DNA of 64,000 bases from Borreliella yangtzensis (GTDB lineage: Bacteria > Spirochaetota > Spirochaetia > Borreliales > Borreliaceae), in assembly GCF_014201775.1 (NCBI RefSeq), contig NZ_JACHFG010000001.1, positions 178,541 to 242,540 of the forward strand, given 5' to 3'. This document shows, piece by piece, positions 10,169 to 19,511 of this stretch. Positions within the stretch are counted from its first letter, which is position 1. Each line of letters begins with the position of its first letter. The position numbers were made by a program, and so were the translations under genes. The notes beneath the pieces were generated by a model, which searched no databases, had not been told where the DNA came from, and saw only the letters and a list, made by a program, of their open reading frames with translations.

Positions 10169-11677
10169 TTATACTAAATAAACCAGTAGTCCTGTTGCTA
10201 AAATGTAGCATAAGGCATAAGTTATTGTTTTTGATAAAATTTTGCCTTCTTGTCCAATTAATCCAGCAGTTGTTGCTGCTATTGTGATGTTTTGGGGAGA
10301 AATCATTTTTCCCCCAGTTGCCCCTGTTGTATTTGCTGCTGCAAGCCAGTAAGGATTTGTTCCAATATTTTCTGCCATTTGTGTTTGCAAGGGGCCAAAA
10401 AGAACATTTGAAACTGTGTCACTTCCTGTTAAAAATGTTCCAATAGCTCCAATTAGAGGGCTAAATAATGGTCCAAGTTGGCCCGTTATTGTTGAAATTC
10501 CATTAGCAAGATCTCTTATCATTCCACTGTGTGTCATTAATCTTGATATTGCAACAATACACATGATTATAAATGAAGATAATGCCATTTTTTTTAAAGT
10601 TAGCATAAATATTTTTAGTTGTTTTAATATTGGGACTCCTCGTATTGAGTAGGATATTATTGTTGCAAGCACAATCAAGAAGCCTGGAGAGGTAATCCAT
10701 TTAAAATGTAGGGGATTTGCTTCCGGATAAATGCTAATAGTGCTTTGAAAAGCTTTTAGGTATTCGTGAATTTTGTTAAAAAGGGGAGATACAATTATTA
10801 TAAATACTACTATTAAAATGTAGGGGGAGCAAGCAATAATTCTTTTTGATAGGGGTATTATGTTTTTATTTTTGCTTTGCTGATTGTTCACATCTTTATT
10901 TTCAAAAAACTTTGCATAAACTATTGTTATTGTCATAGAAAGGATGCTTCCAAGTATTGCAGGAAGTTCAGGCCCCAGAGTTTTTGATATGTATACTTGA
11001 GATATTGCCATTGACATTCCTGATAATAGAGTAAGAAGGAATACCCCTTTTAATCCTTTAATACCTCCTCCTGTAAGAATTACTAATATAAAAGGTATTG
11101 TTAGAGTTGGAAGTATTAGTTGCAATGCAACCTCAGATGAAATTGTATTAACATCTAAGTTAGTTGCTTGAGCTAAAGATATTATAGGGATTCCCACAGA
11201 TCCATAAGCGGTTGATGAAGTGTTCATTATTAAACAGATTAAGCAGGCAAAAAGCGGTTCAAATCCCATTGTTATTAATATTGAAACAGGGATTGCAACA
11301 GCAGTTCCATATCCAGCAACTCCTTCTAAAAAATTTCCAAATCCCCATGCTACTAGCAAGACTATAATTCTTTTATCAGAAGATACATTTGATAAAATGT
11401 TTTTAATAGTTTCTATATCTTTTTGATCTTCTGACATTTTGTATGTAAATATGGCAGCAATAATTACGGTTGCTATTGGCCATATTCCCATTAAGGCGCC
11501 TTCAAGCATTGCAAGACTTGTGTTTAGTATTCCTAAGTTTTTATAAAATATAACTATAGCAACAGTTGTTATTAATGATATAGGTATTACATAGTAAGCG
11601 GGCTTTTTTATTATGCCAAGGCCAATAATTATTAGGATTATTGGCACCAAAGCTGCCATAAAATCATAAAAATTCAT
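10169..11677 (-). CDS. lctP: L-lactate permease family transporter (LctP)
   Basis: A 502-residue polytopic inner-membrane protein with about 12-14 hydrophobic segments and the LctP family patterns: GALMGIWPIATVIIAAIF, WGFGNFLEGVAGYGTAVAIP, the TAYGSVGIP region and the C-terminal GATGGKMISPQNI. Family members carry L-lactate, often with protons. In a homolactic fermenter such as Borrelia, lactate export is the sensible physiological direction, which is an inference. The ATG is preceded by AGGAG. It diverges from dacA across 71 bases. Confidence 0.93.
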   Translation of the reverse strand: MNFYDFMAALVPIILIIIGLGIIKKPAYYVIPISLITTVAIVIFYKNLGILNTSLAMLEGALMGIWPIATVIIAAIFTYKMSEDQKDIETIKNILSNVSSDKRIIVLLVAWGFGNFLEGVAGYGTAVAIPVSILITMGFEPLFACLICLIMNTSSTAYGSVGIPIISLAQATNLDVNTISSEVALQLILPTLTIPFILVILTGGGIKGLKGVFLLTLLSGMSMAISQVYISKTLGPELPAILGSILSMTITIVYAKFFENKDVNNQQSKNKNIIPLSKRIIACSPYILIVVFIIIVSPLFNKIHEYLKAFQSTISIYPEANPLHFKWITSPGFLIVLATIISYSIRGVPILKQLKIFMLTLKKMALSSFIIMCIVAISRLMTHSGMIRDLANGISTITGQLGPLFSPLIGAIGTFLTGSDTVSNVLFGPLQTQMAENIGTNPYWLAAANTTGATGGKMISPQNITIAATTAGLIGQEGKILSKTITYALCYILATGLLVYLV

Positions 11678-11748
11678 AAAAAATAGCTCCTTTTAAATTG
11701 TATTATAATTAACAATCAATAAATAATATATAATTTTAATATTACAAC

Positions 11749-12966
11749 ATGAATAGTAACTGTGTTATTGAAAAATTGTTATTAATTTTATTTTTTAATT
11801 TTTTTCTGCTTTGTGATGATCTTTTTGCTGTTAATTTAGCGGATATTAATGAATTATCAGGACATGCAAAATCAATAGTTTTAATGGACTTTGATACTAA
11901 GCGGATACTTTATTCTAAAAATCCTAATTTGGTTTTTCCTCCGGCATCGCTTACAAAGATTGTTACAATTTATACTGCATTAATTGAGGCAGAAAAGCGA
12001 AATATAAAATTAAAAAGCATAGTTCCTATTAGTGATTCTGCTTCATATTATAATGCCCCCTTGAATTCTTCTTTAATGTTTTTAGAAAAAGGTCAAATTG
12101 TTAATTTTGAAGAGATTTTAAAGGGACTTTCAGTTTCGTCAGGCAATGATGCTTCTATTGCTATTGCTGAGTTTGTAGTTGGTGATGTAAATAGCTTTGT
12201 TAATTTGATGAATATTAATGCTTTAAATTTAGGACTTTTAAATATGTATTTTGTTGAACCTTCTGGATATAGCAATGAGAATAAAATTACAGCACTAGAT
12301 ATGGCTTTTTTTGCAAAATCTTATATAGAAAAATTCAAATTTATGCTTAATATTCATTCTTTAGAGTATTTTGTTTATCCAAAGAGTAAAAATTTAGGAA
12401 TTACTTTATCATCAAAATTTTTAAACTTAAAACAAAAAAATGCTAATTTATTAATATCTGAATATCCTTATTCAGATGGTCTTAAAACTGGATACATTAA
12501 GGAATCGGGCTTAAATATTGTTGCTACTGCTTTAAAGGGCGAGAGAAGATTAATAGCGGTTGTATTGGGAGTTAAAAAAGGAATTAGTGGGTCTGGAGAG
12601 AAGATGAGAGCTTTAATTGCAAAAAGTTTATTTGAGTATGGATTTAATGAATATTCTAAATTTCCTTTAATAGTAAAATTAAAAGAAAAAGTCTATAATG
12701 GTACAGTAGATACAGTTGCTCTTTTTTCTAAAGAGCCTTTTTATTATGTTTTGACTAAAGATGAATTTGATAAAATTAATATAAGTTATACTGTTGATAA
12801 GTTAGTTGCTCCTCTTAGTGGAGATATGTCCGTGGGGAGGGCTATGATTTTTTTAGAAAAGGAAAAAATAGGGGATGTTGCTTTGTTTAGTAGTAAAGTA
12901 AATAAATTAGGGTTTTGGCAAGGGCTTTATAAGAGTTTTAGAAAATTTTTTTTAAGAGAGTATTAA
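11749..12966 (+). CDS. dacA: D-alanyl-D-alanine carboxypeptidase, low-molecular-weight PBP
   Basis: It trims the terminal D-Ala from peptidoglycan stem peptides in the periplasm. The 405-residue protein has an N-terminal signal segment (hydrophobic residues about 8-22), then the three penicillin-binding motifs in order: S67-L-T-K70, S131-G-N133 and K246-T-G248. The C-terminal third is beta-rich, and its last 25 residues are Lys/Arg/aromatic-rich and probably amphipathic, as in PBP5-type enzymes that sit on the membrane. Five bases separate it from cheD, and uvrD follows, so the three genes are probably cotranscribed although functionally unrelated. Confidence 0.95.
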   Translation: MNSNCVIEKLLLILFFNFFLLCDDLFAVNLADINELSGHAKSIVLMDFDTKRILYSKNPNLVFPPASLTKIVTIYTALIEAEKRNIKLKSIVPISDSASYYNAPLNSSLMFLEKGQIVNFEEILKGLSVSSGNDASIAIAEFVVGDVNSFVNLMNINALNLGLLNMYFVEPSGYSNENKITALDMAFFAKSYIEKFKFMLNIHSLEYFVYPKSKNLGITLSSKFLNLKQKNANLLISEYPYSDGLKTGYIKESGLNIVATALKGERRLIAVVLGVKKGISGSGEKMRALIAKSLFEYGFNEYSKFPLIVKLKEKVYNGTVDTVALFSKEPFYYVLTKDEFDKINISYTVDKLVAPLSGDMSVGRAMIFLEKEKIGDVALFSSKVNKLGFWQGLYKSFRKFFLREY

Positions 12967-12971
12967 ATTTT

Positions 12972-13463
12972 ATGTTAAATCATTTTAATTTTAAATTGAA
13001 ACGAGATGTTACAATAATAGTTCCGGGCGAAGCTTTTGTTTCAAATAAAAGAGTTATTTCTACAATCCTTGGTTCTTGTGTTGCGGTTGTACTCTTTGAT
13101 GAATCGAGTAATTTAATTGGAATGAATCATTATGTTCTAGTCAAGTCGGATCTTGATATATCTCCTGCCCAAAGGGGAAGATATGGGGTTTATGCTATTC
13201 CTATGTTGATAAATGCAATGTTAGAAAGTGGAGCTAATAAAAGTAATCTTAAGGCCAAGCTTTTTGGAGGAACTAATTTTATGGCGAAAGGATCAGTTAA
13301 AGTTGGACTTGAAAATTCAGAGTTTGCTGTTAATACATTAAATAAATATCGTATTCCAATCTTAGCTAAAGATTTTGATCAATCTAAGTCACGAAAGATT
13401 TTTGCTTTTCCCGAAAACTTTAAAGTTATTGTAGAATATCCAGATGGAACAAAGGTTTTTTAA
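12972..13463 (+). CDS. cheD: Chemoreceptor glutamine deamidase CheD
   Basis: CheD deamidates specific glutamines of chemoreceptors and, with CheC/CheX-type partners, tunes adaptation. The 163-residue protein has the catalytic Cys in STILGSCVAVVLFD (C36) and the His in GMNHYVL (H53), followed by RYGVYAIPMLINAML and KLFGGTNFM, the family landmarks. It sits away from any other chemotaxis gene apart from the receptor at the start of the window. Wedged between dacA and uvrD with gaps of 5 and 2 bases, it is likely translated from their shared message. Confidence 0.94.
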   Translation: MLNHFNFKLKRDVTIIVPGEAFVSNKRVISTILGSCVAVVLFDESSNLIGMNHYVLVKSDLDISPAQRGRYGVYAIPMLINAMLESGANKSNLKAKLFGGTNFMAKGSVKVGLENSEFAVNTLNKYRIPILAKDFDQSKSRKIFAFPENFKVIVEYPDGTKVF

Positions 13464-13465
13464 TC

Positions 13466-15442
13466 TTGCTTGATAATTTTTTTAAAAATTCTCTCAATCA
13501 ATTTCAATATGAAGCAGTTACCACTATTGAGGGTGCTCTTTTAATTATTGCTGGTGCTGGTAGTGGAAAAACAAGGGTTGTTACTTATAGAATAGCGCAT
13601 TTACTTTTAAAAGGTATTGCCCAGAAGGAAATTTTAGCCTTAACTTTTACCAACAAGGCAGCTAATGAAATGAAAGATAGAATTAAAAAAATTTTGAAAA
13701 GTCCTCTTAGCAATCTTATGGTCTCAACTTTTCATGCTTTTGGACTTTTTTTTTTAAAAGAAAATTATAAATTGTTAGGGTATAGGAAAAATTTCAGCAT
13801 CTATGATGATAGTGATAAAATTTCTCTTCTTAAAGAAATTTTACTTGATGAAGGTCTTTTCAATAAAAAAGTTTCTTTAAATTCACTTAGTAATGTTATC
13901 TCACTTTTAAAAAATGGGATTCTTACTCTTGGTGATTTAAAGGAAGAAGATATAAATATTTTTAGACTTTATGAGGAGCGATTAAGGCTTTATAATTCTT
14001 TTGATTTTGACGATTTAATTTTGAAACCAAAAGAATTGTTAAGCAATAATTTTGATATTAGAAATAAATATTCTAAAAGATATAAGTATGTTTTGATTGA
14101 CGAATTTCAAGATACCTCTTTGATTCAATATAATTTTATTCGTCTTTTAATAAATCACAGTAATTTATGTTGTGTTGGGGATGATGATCAATCGATATAT
14201 TCTTGGCGTGGGGCTAGTTATAATAATATGTTGCAATTTGAAAAAGACTACAACGTTAAAGAAATAAAGCTTGAACAAAATTATCGTTCTTCAAAAAATA
14301 TTTTAGATGTTGCTAATTCTGTGATTTTAAATAATAAAAATAGAAAAGAAAAGACTTTGTGGTCTTCAAAGATGTGTAGCAAAGTTATAGATGTTTTTAT
14401 ATTTGAGGATGAAATTCAAGAATCTGAGTTTATTGCTAGTCAAATCATAGAGCTTTCAAAGGGTAAAGGTTTTCAATCTAAAAAGATAGGAGTTCTTATG
14501 AGAACTAATGCTCTTTTTAAAAACGTTGAGATGATTTTTAGAAGACAGGGCATAAAATATAAAGTTTCGGGAGGAACATCTTTTTTTCAGAGAAAAGAAA
14601 TAAAAGATATTATTTCTTATTTAAATGTAATAATAAATCCTAAAAGCGATTATGATCTACTTAGAATTATTAATGTTCCAAGAAGGGGAATTGGTAAGGA
14701 ATATTTGAAAAAAATTAGAAATATAGCAGACAAAAAAGGTTGTTGCATTTATGATGCTCTTTGTGATATTGCTTTTTCTTTTACAAACATTTCTAGTTAC
14801 GAAAAGGCTTTAAATAAGCAAGTCATTGAAAGTATAGAAGATTTTGTATCTTTTATTGAAGAGTATCAATATAAATTTAGTATAGCAAAAAACACGTATT
14901 CTAAAATAATCAAAGAAATGATAGAAAGCATTGAATATTGGGGATTTTTAGTTAGTGAAAATCCCAATTCAATAAAAGTGGCTGAATATAAATATCAAAA
15001 TATAGAAGGATTTTTAAGTATAATTAAAAATTGGGAATGCAAACAATTTGATGAATTGAAAGATTTAAGCAGTTTTTTAAACTACATAGTTCTTCAATCT
15101 AATGAAGTAAGTGAAGAATCTGAAAATATTAATATTAATTTAATGACAGTACATTCTGCTAAAGGTTTAGAATTTGATTGTGTATTTTTTATTGCTGTTG
15201 AAGACAATATCATTCCTCATCATAGAATCATTGAAGACAGTGAAGTTGGTTTAGAAGAAGAGAGACGAGTTTTTTATGTTGCATTAACTCGAGCAAAAGA
15301 ATCTCTTATTATTACTATGGCTAATAAGCGGAAAAAAGATAGGCAAGTTTTTGAGCAGATGCCTTCAAGATTTATTTCAGAAATTCCCAAAGAATTTTTA
15401 AATTTTAATTATTATGCAGATTTTGTTAAAAATAAAGCTTGA
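13466..15442 (+). CDS. uvrD: UvrD/PcrA-type superfamily 1 DNA helicase
   Basis: A 3'-5' helicase for excision and mismatch repair and for clearing proteins from DNA. The 658 residues begin with a TTG start two bases after cheD. The Q motif (LNQFQYEAV) and Walker A (AGAGSGKT, residues 32-36 for GSGKT) open the protein. Motif II is DEFQDT, then DDDQSIYSWRGA (motif III), QNYRSS (motif IV), TVHSAKGLEF (motif V) and EEERRVFYVALTRA (motif VI). The C-terminal tail is short, so RNA-polymerase binding of PcrA type may be reduced. A TTGACA box overlaps its TGA stop (15439-15444) and may serve pepD. Confidence 0.96.
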   Translation: MLDNFFKNSLNQFQYEAVTTIEGALLIIAGAGSGKTRVVTYRIAHLLLKGIAQKEILALTFTNKAANEMKDRIKKILKSPLSNLMVSTFHAFGLFFLKENYKLLGYRKNFSIYDDSDKISLLKEILLDEGLFNKKVSLNSLSNVISLLKNGILTLGDLKEEDINIFRLYEERLRLYNSFDFDDLILKPKELLSNNFDIRNKYSKRYKYVLIDEFQDTSLIQYNFIRLLINHSNLCCVGDDDQSIYSWRGASYNNMLQFEKDYNVKEIKLEQNYRSSKNILDVANSVILNNKNRKEKTLWSSKMCSKVIDVFIFEDEIQESEFIASQIIELSKGKGFQSKKIGVLMRTNALFKNVEMIFRRQGIKYKVSGGTSFFQRKEIKDIISYLNVIINPKSDYDLLRIINVPRRGIGKEYLKKIRNIADKKGCCIYDALCDIAFSFTNISSYEKALNKQVIESIEDFVSFIEEYQYKFSIAKNTYSKIIKEMIESIEYWGFLVSENPNSIKVAEYKYQNIEGFLSIIKNWECKQFDELKDLSSFLNYIVLQSNEVSEESENININLMTVHSAKGLEFDCVFFIAVEDNIIPHHRIIEDSEVGLEEERRVFYVALTRAKESLIITMANKRKKDRQVFEQMPSRFISEIPKEFLNFNYYADFVKNKA

Positions 15443-15556
15443 CAAGAATTATTAAATTTATTGAATGAATTTTAAGATTGATTTAGTATACTATATGAGT
15501 AATTATAATAAATTTAAGCCGTTTATGAATTTGATTATAAGGAAAGGAAAGTTATT

Positions 15557-16987
15557 ATGAGTATTGTGATTGATTTTTTTAAAGAAATATCAAAAATTCC
15601 AAGATGTTCAAAAAATTTTAAAGGAATTATTAATTTTATTAAGGAAAGGTCCAAAAAATTTGGTTATCCTTTTAAAGAAGATGCTGTTGGTAACATTGTA
15701 GTTCAGATAAAATCTAACAATAATGTTGATATGCATCCTATTATTTTACAATCCCATGTTGATATGGTTTGTGAAAAAAATGAGTCTAGCTTACATAATT
15801 TTGAAACAGATCCAATTGAAATTGTTGAAGAGGATGGATATCTCAAAGGGGTGGGAACTACTCTTGGAGCTGATAATGGGATTGGAGTAGCTATGATGTT
15901 GGGTATTATGAGTGAGGCCAATAGTTTTCCTCATCCCGATTTAGAACTTCTTTTTACTGTTGACGAAGAAATAGGTTTAATAGGTGCTCTTAATCTTGAT
16001 CCTAAGCTATGTAGTGGTAAAAGCCTTATTAATCTTGACGGAGAAGAGGAAGGTTATTTTTTAGTTGGTTGTGCGGGATCAAGACTTGTTGAGATTGTTT
16101 TTTCTCCTCAATATAGCCTTGTAACAAAAAAAACAAAAGTAGAAATTTTGTTTAAAGGACTTAAAGGTGGCCATTCTGGAGCAGATATTCATTTGGATTT
16201 GGCAAATTCTTTAAAATTAATGTTTTTTGCTCTTTTTGAAATTAAAGCAAATATTGATTTTGAGATTGAAAGTATTTTTGGTGGGGACAGCAGTAATGCA
16301 ATTCCAAATGGAGCTAAGGCTTTAATCTTTATTAATGGCAGTGATTATGATTTATTAAATAAAGAGCTTCAACTTTTTGCGTTTAAAGTTAAAAGTATGT
16401 ATTCTCTTGAAAATGAATTTGACATTATTGTTAATAGAAGAGAATTTTCAGCAGTTAAAGTTTTTGATGAAAATAGCAAAAACAAGCTTTTAAATATGGG
16501 AATGGGATTTTTACATGGAGTTCAAAAAGTAGAAAATTATGAAAACAAGCTTATCAAGACCTCTTTAAATTTTTCAAGTCTTTTAAAAGTGCAAGATAAC
16601 TATATTTTTACTTTTTTAATAAGATCTTTATTGGATTTGGACAAAGAGTATATTTGCAATCATTTGCAATCAATAAGTAATTTATCAGGAGCTAATTTGC
16701 GTGTAATTTATGACGATCCTTCTTGGCAGTCTGATAAGAATAGCAATCTTGTAAAACATCTTCAAGGTGTATATAAAGAGATGTATCTTGAAGATGCTAA
16801 TGTTTCTTTAATACATGCAGGGCTTGAAACAGGCATAATATCTTCTAGGTTGGGAGGTATAGAATCAGTTACTCTTGGTCCTTGGATTGAATCGCCGCAT
16901 ACTACTAGAGAAAGGGTAAACATTTCTTCAACTATTAGAGTTTATGATTTTTTGAAAAAAAGTTTAGAAAGATTTAAAAAATTTTAG
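15557..16987 (+). CDS. pepD: Aminoacyl-histidine dipeptidase (PepD, M20 family)
   Basis: A zinc dipeptidase that would finish digestion of imported peptides, a main amino-acid source for this organism. Its 476 residues show the M20 metal ligands in order: H67-V-D69 (LQSHVDMV), bridging D106 (GADNGIG), the general base and metal ligand E137-E138 (TVDEEIG), and LINLDGEEEG, typical of the PepD branch. The lid-domain motif KGGHSGADIHL and the terminal His segment ESPHTTRE are also present. A strong GGAAAGGAAAG ribosome site precedes the ATG. The 113 bases upstream hold its probable promoter. Confidence 0.95.
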   Translation: MSIVIDFFKEISKIPRCSKNFKGIINFIKERSKKFGYPFKEDAVGNIVVQIKSNNNVDMHPIILQSHVDMVCEKNESSLHNFETDPIEIVEEDGYLKGVGTTLGADNGIGVAMMLGIMSEANSFPHPDLELLFTVDEEIGLIGALNLDPKLCSGKSLINLDGEEEGYFLVGCAGSRLVEIVFSPQYSLVTKKTKVEILFKGLKGGHSGADIHLDLANSLKLMFFALFEIKANIDFEIESIFGGDSSNAIPNGAKALIFINGSDYDLLNKELQLFAFKVKSMYSLENEFDIIVNRREFSAVKVFDENSKNKLLNMGMGFLHGVQKVENYENKLIKTSLNFSSLLKVQDNYIFTFLIRSLLDLDKEYICNHLQSISNLSGANLRVIYDDPSWQSDKNSNLVKHLQGVYKEMYLEDANVSLIHAGLETGIISSRLGGIESVTLGPWIESPHTTRERVNISSTIRVYDFLKKSLERFKKF

Positions 16988-17035
16988 TTTTAAAAATTTA
17001 ATTTTTTAATAAAAGTTGTAGATTTTTATCTTTTG

Positions 17036-17064
17036 TTGACTTAGAAATTAAATATCTATAAAAT
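17036..17064 (+). promoter_or_regulatory. Promoter of the tRNA-His cluster
   Basis: TTGACT (17036-17041), a 17-base spacer, then TAAAAT (17059-17064): each box matches the sigma-70 consensus at five of six positions. The predicted start is about 13 bases before tRNA-His. Confidence 0.75.
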
Positions 17065-17083
17065 ATTATAGTAATTCGTTATT

Positions 17084-17157
17084 GGTGGTTGTAGCTCAGT
17101 TGGTAGAGCGTCGGGTTGTGGTTCCGAATGTCGCGGGTTCAAGCCCCGTCAATCACC
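17084..17157 (+). tRNA. tRNA-His (GUG)
   Basis: A full cloverleaf: acceptor GTGGTTG/CAATCAC with the extra G-1 (17084) opposite C73, the hallmark of tRNA-His. D stem GCTC/GAGC, anticodon stem TCGGG/TCCGA around the loop TTGTGGT (anticodon GTG), and TTCAAGC in the T loop. No CCA is encoded. Confidence 0.97.
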
Positions 17158-17180
17158 TTATAATCAATTTTATTTTAGCT

Positions 17181-17254
17181 GCATTCATAGCTCAATTGGA
17201 TAGAGCAGTGGACTTCGAATCCGAAGGTTGCAGGTTCGAGTCCTGCTGAGTGCG
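17181..17254 (+). tRNA. tRNA-Arg (UCG)
   Basis: Acceptor GCATTCA pairs with TGAGTGC, discriminator G. The D stem is GCTC/GAGC and the T arm GCAGG-TTCGAGT-CCTGC. The anticodon loop CTTCGAA gives anticodon TCG. The first anticodon-stem pair appears mismatched (G27/A43). No CCA is encoded. Confidence 0.93.
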
Positions 17255-17333
17255 AAAATGTTATTTATTTGGCAAATGGGGCATACTTGCAAAAGCTTTT
17301 AAGTTTTTGTATACTAGTTTGAGTATGAAGTAT

Positions 17334-17414
17334 GCAGGAGTGGTGGAATTGGCAGACACGCTAGACTTAGGATCTAGTGCCTTCGGCGTGTGGGTTCGAC
17401 TCCCACCTTCTGTA
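17334..17414 (+). tRNA. tRNA-Leu (UAG)
   Basis: A class II tRNA with a long variable arm (TGCCTTCGGCGT). Acceptor GCAGGAG/CTTCTGT including G-U pairs, anticodon stem CTAGA/TCTAG around CTTAGGA (anticodon TAG), T arm GTGGG-TTCGACT-CCCAC. No CCA is encoded. Confidence 0.95.
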
Positions 17415-17419
17415 AAATT

Positions 17420-17491
17420 GCGAAAGTAACTCAGGGGTAGAGTGTCACCTTGCCAAGGTGAAAGTCGCGGGTTCAAATCCCGTCTTTCGCT
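17420..17491 (+). tRNA. tRNA-Gly (GCC)
   Basis: Acceptor GCGAAAG/CTTTCGC, anticodon stem TCACC/GGTGA around TTGCCAA (anticodon GCC), T arm GCGGG-TTCAAAT-CCCGT, discriminator T. It starts six bases after tRNA-Leu. A short T-run follows, then tig begins 40 bases on, so tig may be read from the tRNA promoter. Confidence 0.96.
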
Positions 17492-17531
17492 TTTTAATAA
17501 TTGTCAATAAGGTTTAATTGAGGCATTAACA

Positions 17532-18890
17532 GTGATTTTGAGTAAAGATATTAAGCTTCTTCCGGGTTCAAAAGTTGAGGTTGTTATTAGAGTTTCAAAA
17601 AATGTTATTCAGGAAAAATATAACTTATTATTGCAAGACTATTCTTCCCGACTTAAAATTCAGGGGTTTAGAGTTGGAAAAGTTCCTATTAATATTATTG
17701 AGAGTAAATATTCTGAGGGGTTAAGAGCTACTGTTTTAGAAGAGGTAGTTAATAATTCTCTTAAAGAATTTTTTAAAGAAGAATCTAGAATGCCTTTAAG
17801 TTATGCTTCTCCTATTATAAAGGAAAAAAATTTAAGATTAAATCTTGATAAAGATTTTGAATTTACTTTTGTATATGAGACTTACCCTGAATTTAAGATT
17901 CCAAATTTTGATAGTATTGATATTGAAGTAGAGGTTCCTGAAGTTTTGATTGATGATTTTGACATTGATAATGAGATTAGTCGTCTTCAAATAGAAAATT
18001 CAATTATCATTGAAGATGAGGAAGGAATTGTCAAGGAAGATAGCATTGTTAAAGTAGATTTTGTTGAACTTGATGATGTTTTAAATGAGATAGTATCAAC
18101 AAAAAGACAAGACTTTGTTTTTACAGTTGGAAAATCTGAGACTTATTATGATTTTGACAGAGATGTAGTCGGTATGAAACTAAATGAGGAGAGGCTTATA
18201 AAAAAATCTTATGTTACGGATTATAAATTTGAAGAACTTGCGGGCTCTTCAAGAAAATTAAAAATTAAGATTAAGAGTATTAAAAAAAGAGATCTTCCTT
18301 TAATAAATGACGAATTCGCAAAAGATATTAGTGATAGATATAATACTCTAGATGATCTTAAAAGTTTTATAAGATCTAATATTTTAAACCTTATTGAGGA
18401 AAAGAAAGAAGCTTTAAAGCTAAATAAATTTTTTTCTACTATTTCTGAAAAATTAGAAATAGATATCCCTCACTCAATGATTGAGGCAGAAATTGAAATT
18501 GCCTTTAAGGATATTGCAAAGCAAAATAAGATTAGTCTTGAAGAGTTTAAAAGTATGTTTTATTCTTCAGGATATGTTGGTGGCAATAACGTAAAAGATG
18601 AGATTCTTGGCAATTTAAAATCTAAGTTGATAATTCAGAAAATGGTAGATTTAGATCCAATTGAAGTTACTGAGAGTGAGCTTAAGGATGAGATGATTAA
18701 GCAATCTGAGAATTCAGGTGTAAATTATGAGGAAATTAAAAAATTTTATGAAGATCAAAATTTAATTTCTTATTTAAAGGATGATATCAAAAGAAAAAGA
18801 GTTAATAAAAAAATTTTGGCAAATCTTAAGGAAGTAAAAGGTAAGCAAGTTTCTTTTAAAGATTTTGTTAATTGTAAAATTTGTGAGTAA
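17532..18890 (+). CDS. tig: Trigger factor (ribosome-associated chaperone)
   Basis: It binds the ribosome exit tunnel and shields nascent chains. The 452 residues start at GTG, with TTGAGG eight bases upstream. The N-terminal ribosome-binding signature is [13 protein letters not shown] (near residue 50). An FKBP-type PPIase domain (about 160-250) reads FVFTVGKSE and [16 protein letters not shown] long helical C-terminal SurA-like chaperone region with the [13 protein letters not shown] linker follows. It heads the tig-clpP-clpX-lon block, so folding and ATP-dependent proteolysis are encoded together. Confidence 0.96.
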   Translation: MILSKDIKLLPGSKVEVVIRVSKNVIQEKYNLLLQDYSSRLKIQGFRVGKVPINIIESKYSEGLRATVLEEVVNNSLKEFFKEESRMPLSYASPIIKEKNLRLNLDKDFEFTFVYETYPEFKIPNFDSIDIEVEVPEVLIDDFDIDNEISRLQIENSIIIEDEEGIVKEDSIVKVDFVELDDVLNEIVSTKRQDFVFTVGKSETYYDFDRDVVGMKLNEERLIKKSYVTDYKFEELAGSSRKLKIKIKSIKKRDLPLINDEFAKDISDRYNTLDDLKSFIRSNILNLIEEKKEALKLNKFFSTISEKLEIDIPHSMIEAEIEIAFKDIAKQNKISLEEFKSMFYSSGYVGGNNVKDEILGNLKSKLIIQKMVDLDPIEVTESELKDEMIKQSENSGVNYEEIKKFYEDQNLISYLKDDIKRKRVNKKILANLKEVKGKQVSFKDFVNCKICE

Positions 18891-18894
18891 AAAA

Positions 18895-19488
18895 ATGGAG
18901 TTTATGCATAATTTAATACCTACTGTGATAGAGCATACTGGAAATTATGAGAGAGTCTTTGATATATATTCAAGATTACTTAGAGAGCGTATAATATTTT
19001 TGAGTGGTGAGATTAATGATCCTAAAGCAGATACCGTGATTGCTCAACTTTTGTTTTTAGAATCAGAAGATTCAAGTAAAGATATTTATCTTTATTTGAA
19101 TTCTCCAGGAGGCAGTATTACTGCAGGTCTTGCGATTTATGATACTATGCAATATATAAAACCCGATGTGAGAACGATTTGCATTGGACAAGCCGCTTCA
19201 ATGGGAGCTTTTTTGCTTGCTAGCGGTGCTAAAGGCAAAAGAGAATCTTTAACTTATTCTAGAATAATGATTCACCAGCCTTGGGGTGGAATAAGTGGTC
19301 AAACTAGCGATATTAATATACAAGCTAATGAGATTTTAAGACTTAAAAAATTAATAATAGATATTATGTCTAATCAGATAGGGGTTGATAAGGAAAAACT
19401 GGCTCTTGATATGGAAAGAGATTATTTTATGACTTCAAACGATGCTCTTAAATATGGTCTTATTGATAGTATCCTAGTGAGGGAGTAG
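18895..19488 (+). CDS. clpP: ATP-dependent Clp protease proteolytic subunit
   Basis: ClpP forms the barrel-shaped serine protease that ClpX feeds with unfolded substrates. Catalytic Ser is in [14 protein letters not shown] (S102 from this start) and His in [10 protein letters not shown] (H127). The Asp is probably in the ERDYFMT segment, and [20 protein letters not shown] is conserved. The start is uncertain: ATG at 18895 gives 197 residues and the ATG at 18904 gives 194. The second has GGAG only three bases away, so I chose the first. An upstream in-frame TTG would overlap tig and is unlikely. clpX follows 23 bases later. Confidence 0.95.
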   Translation: MEFMHNLIPTVIEHTGNYERVFDIYSRLLRERIIFLSGEINDPKADTVIAQLLFLESEDSSKDIYLYLNSPGGSITAGLAIYDTMQYIKPDVRTICIGQAASMGAFLLASGAKGKRESLTYSRIMIHQPWGGISGQTSDINIQANEILRLKKLIIDIMSNQIGVDKEKLALDMERDYFMTSNDALKYGLIDSILVRE

Positions 19489-19511
19489 TTTTATTTTCGG
19501 TAGAAATTTTT

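Noticed and set aside
17261-17476. 71-codon ORF on the minus strand
   Set aside because: It runs antisense through tRNA-Leu and most of tRNA-Gly. Its sequence is the translation of tRNA complements, which commonly gives false ORFs.
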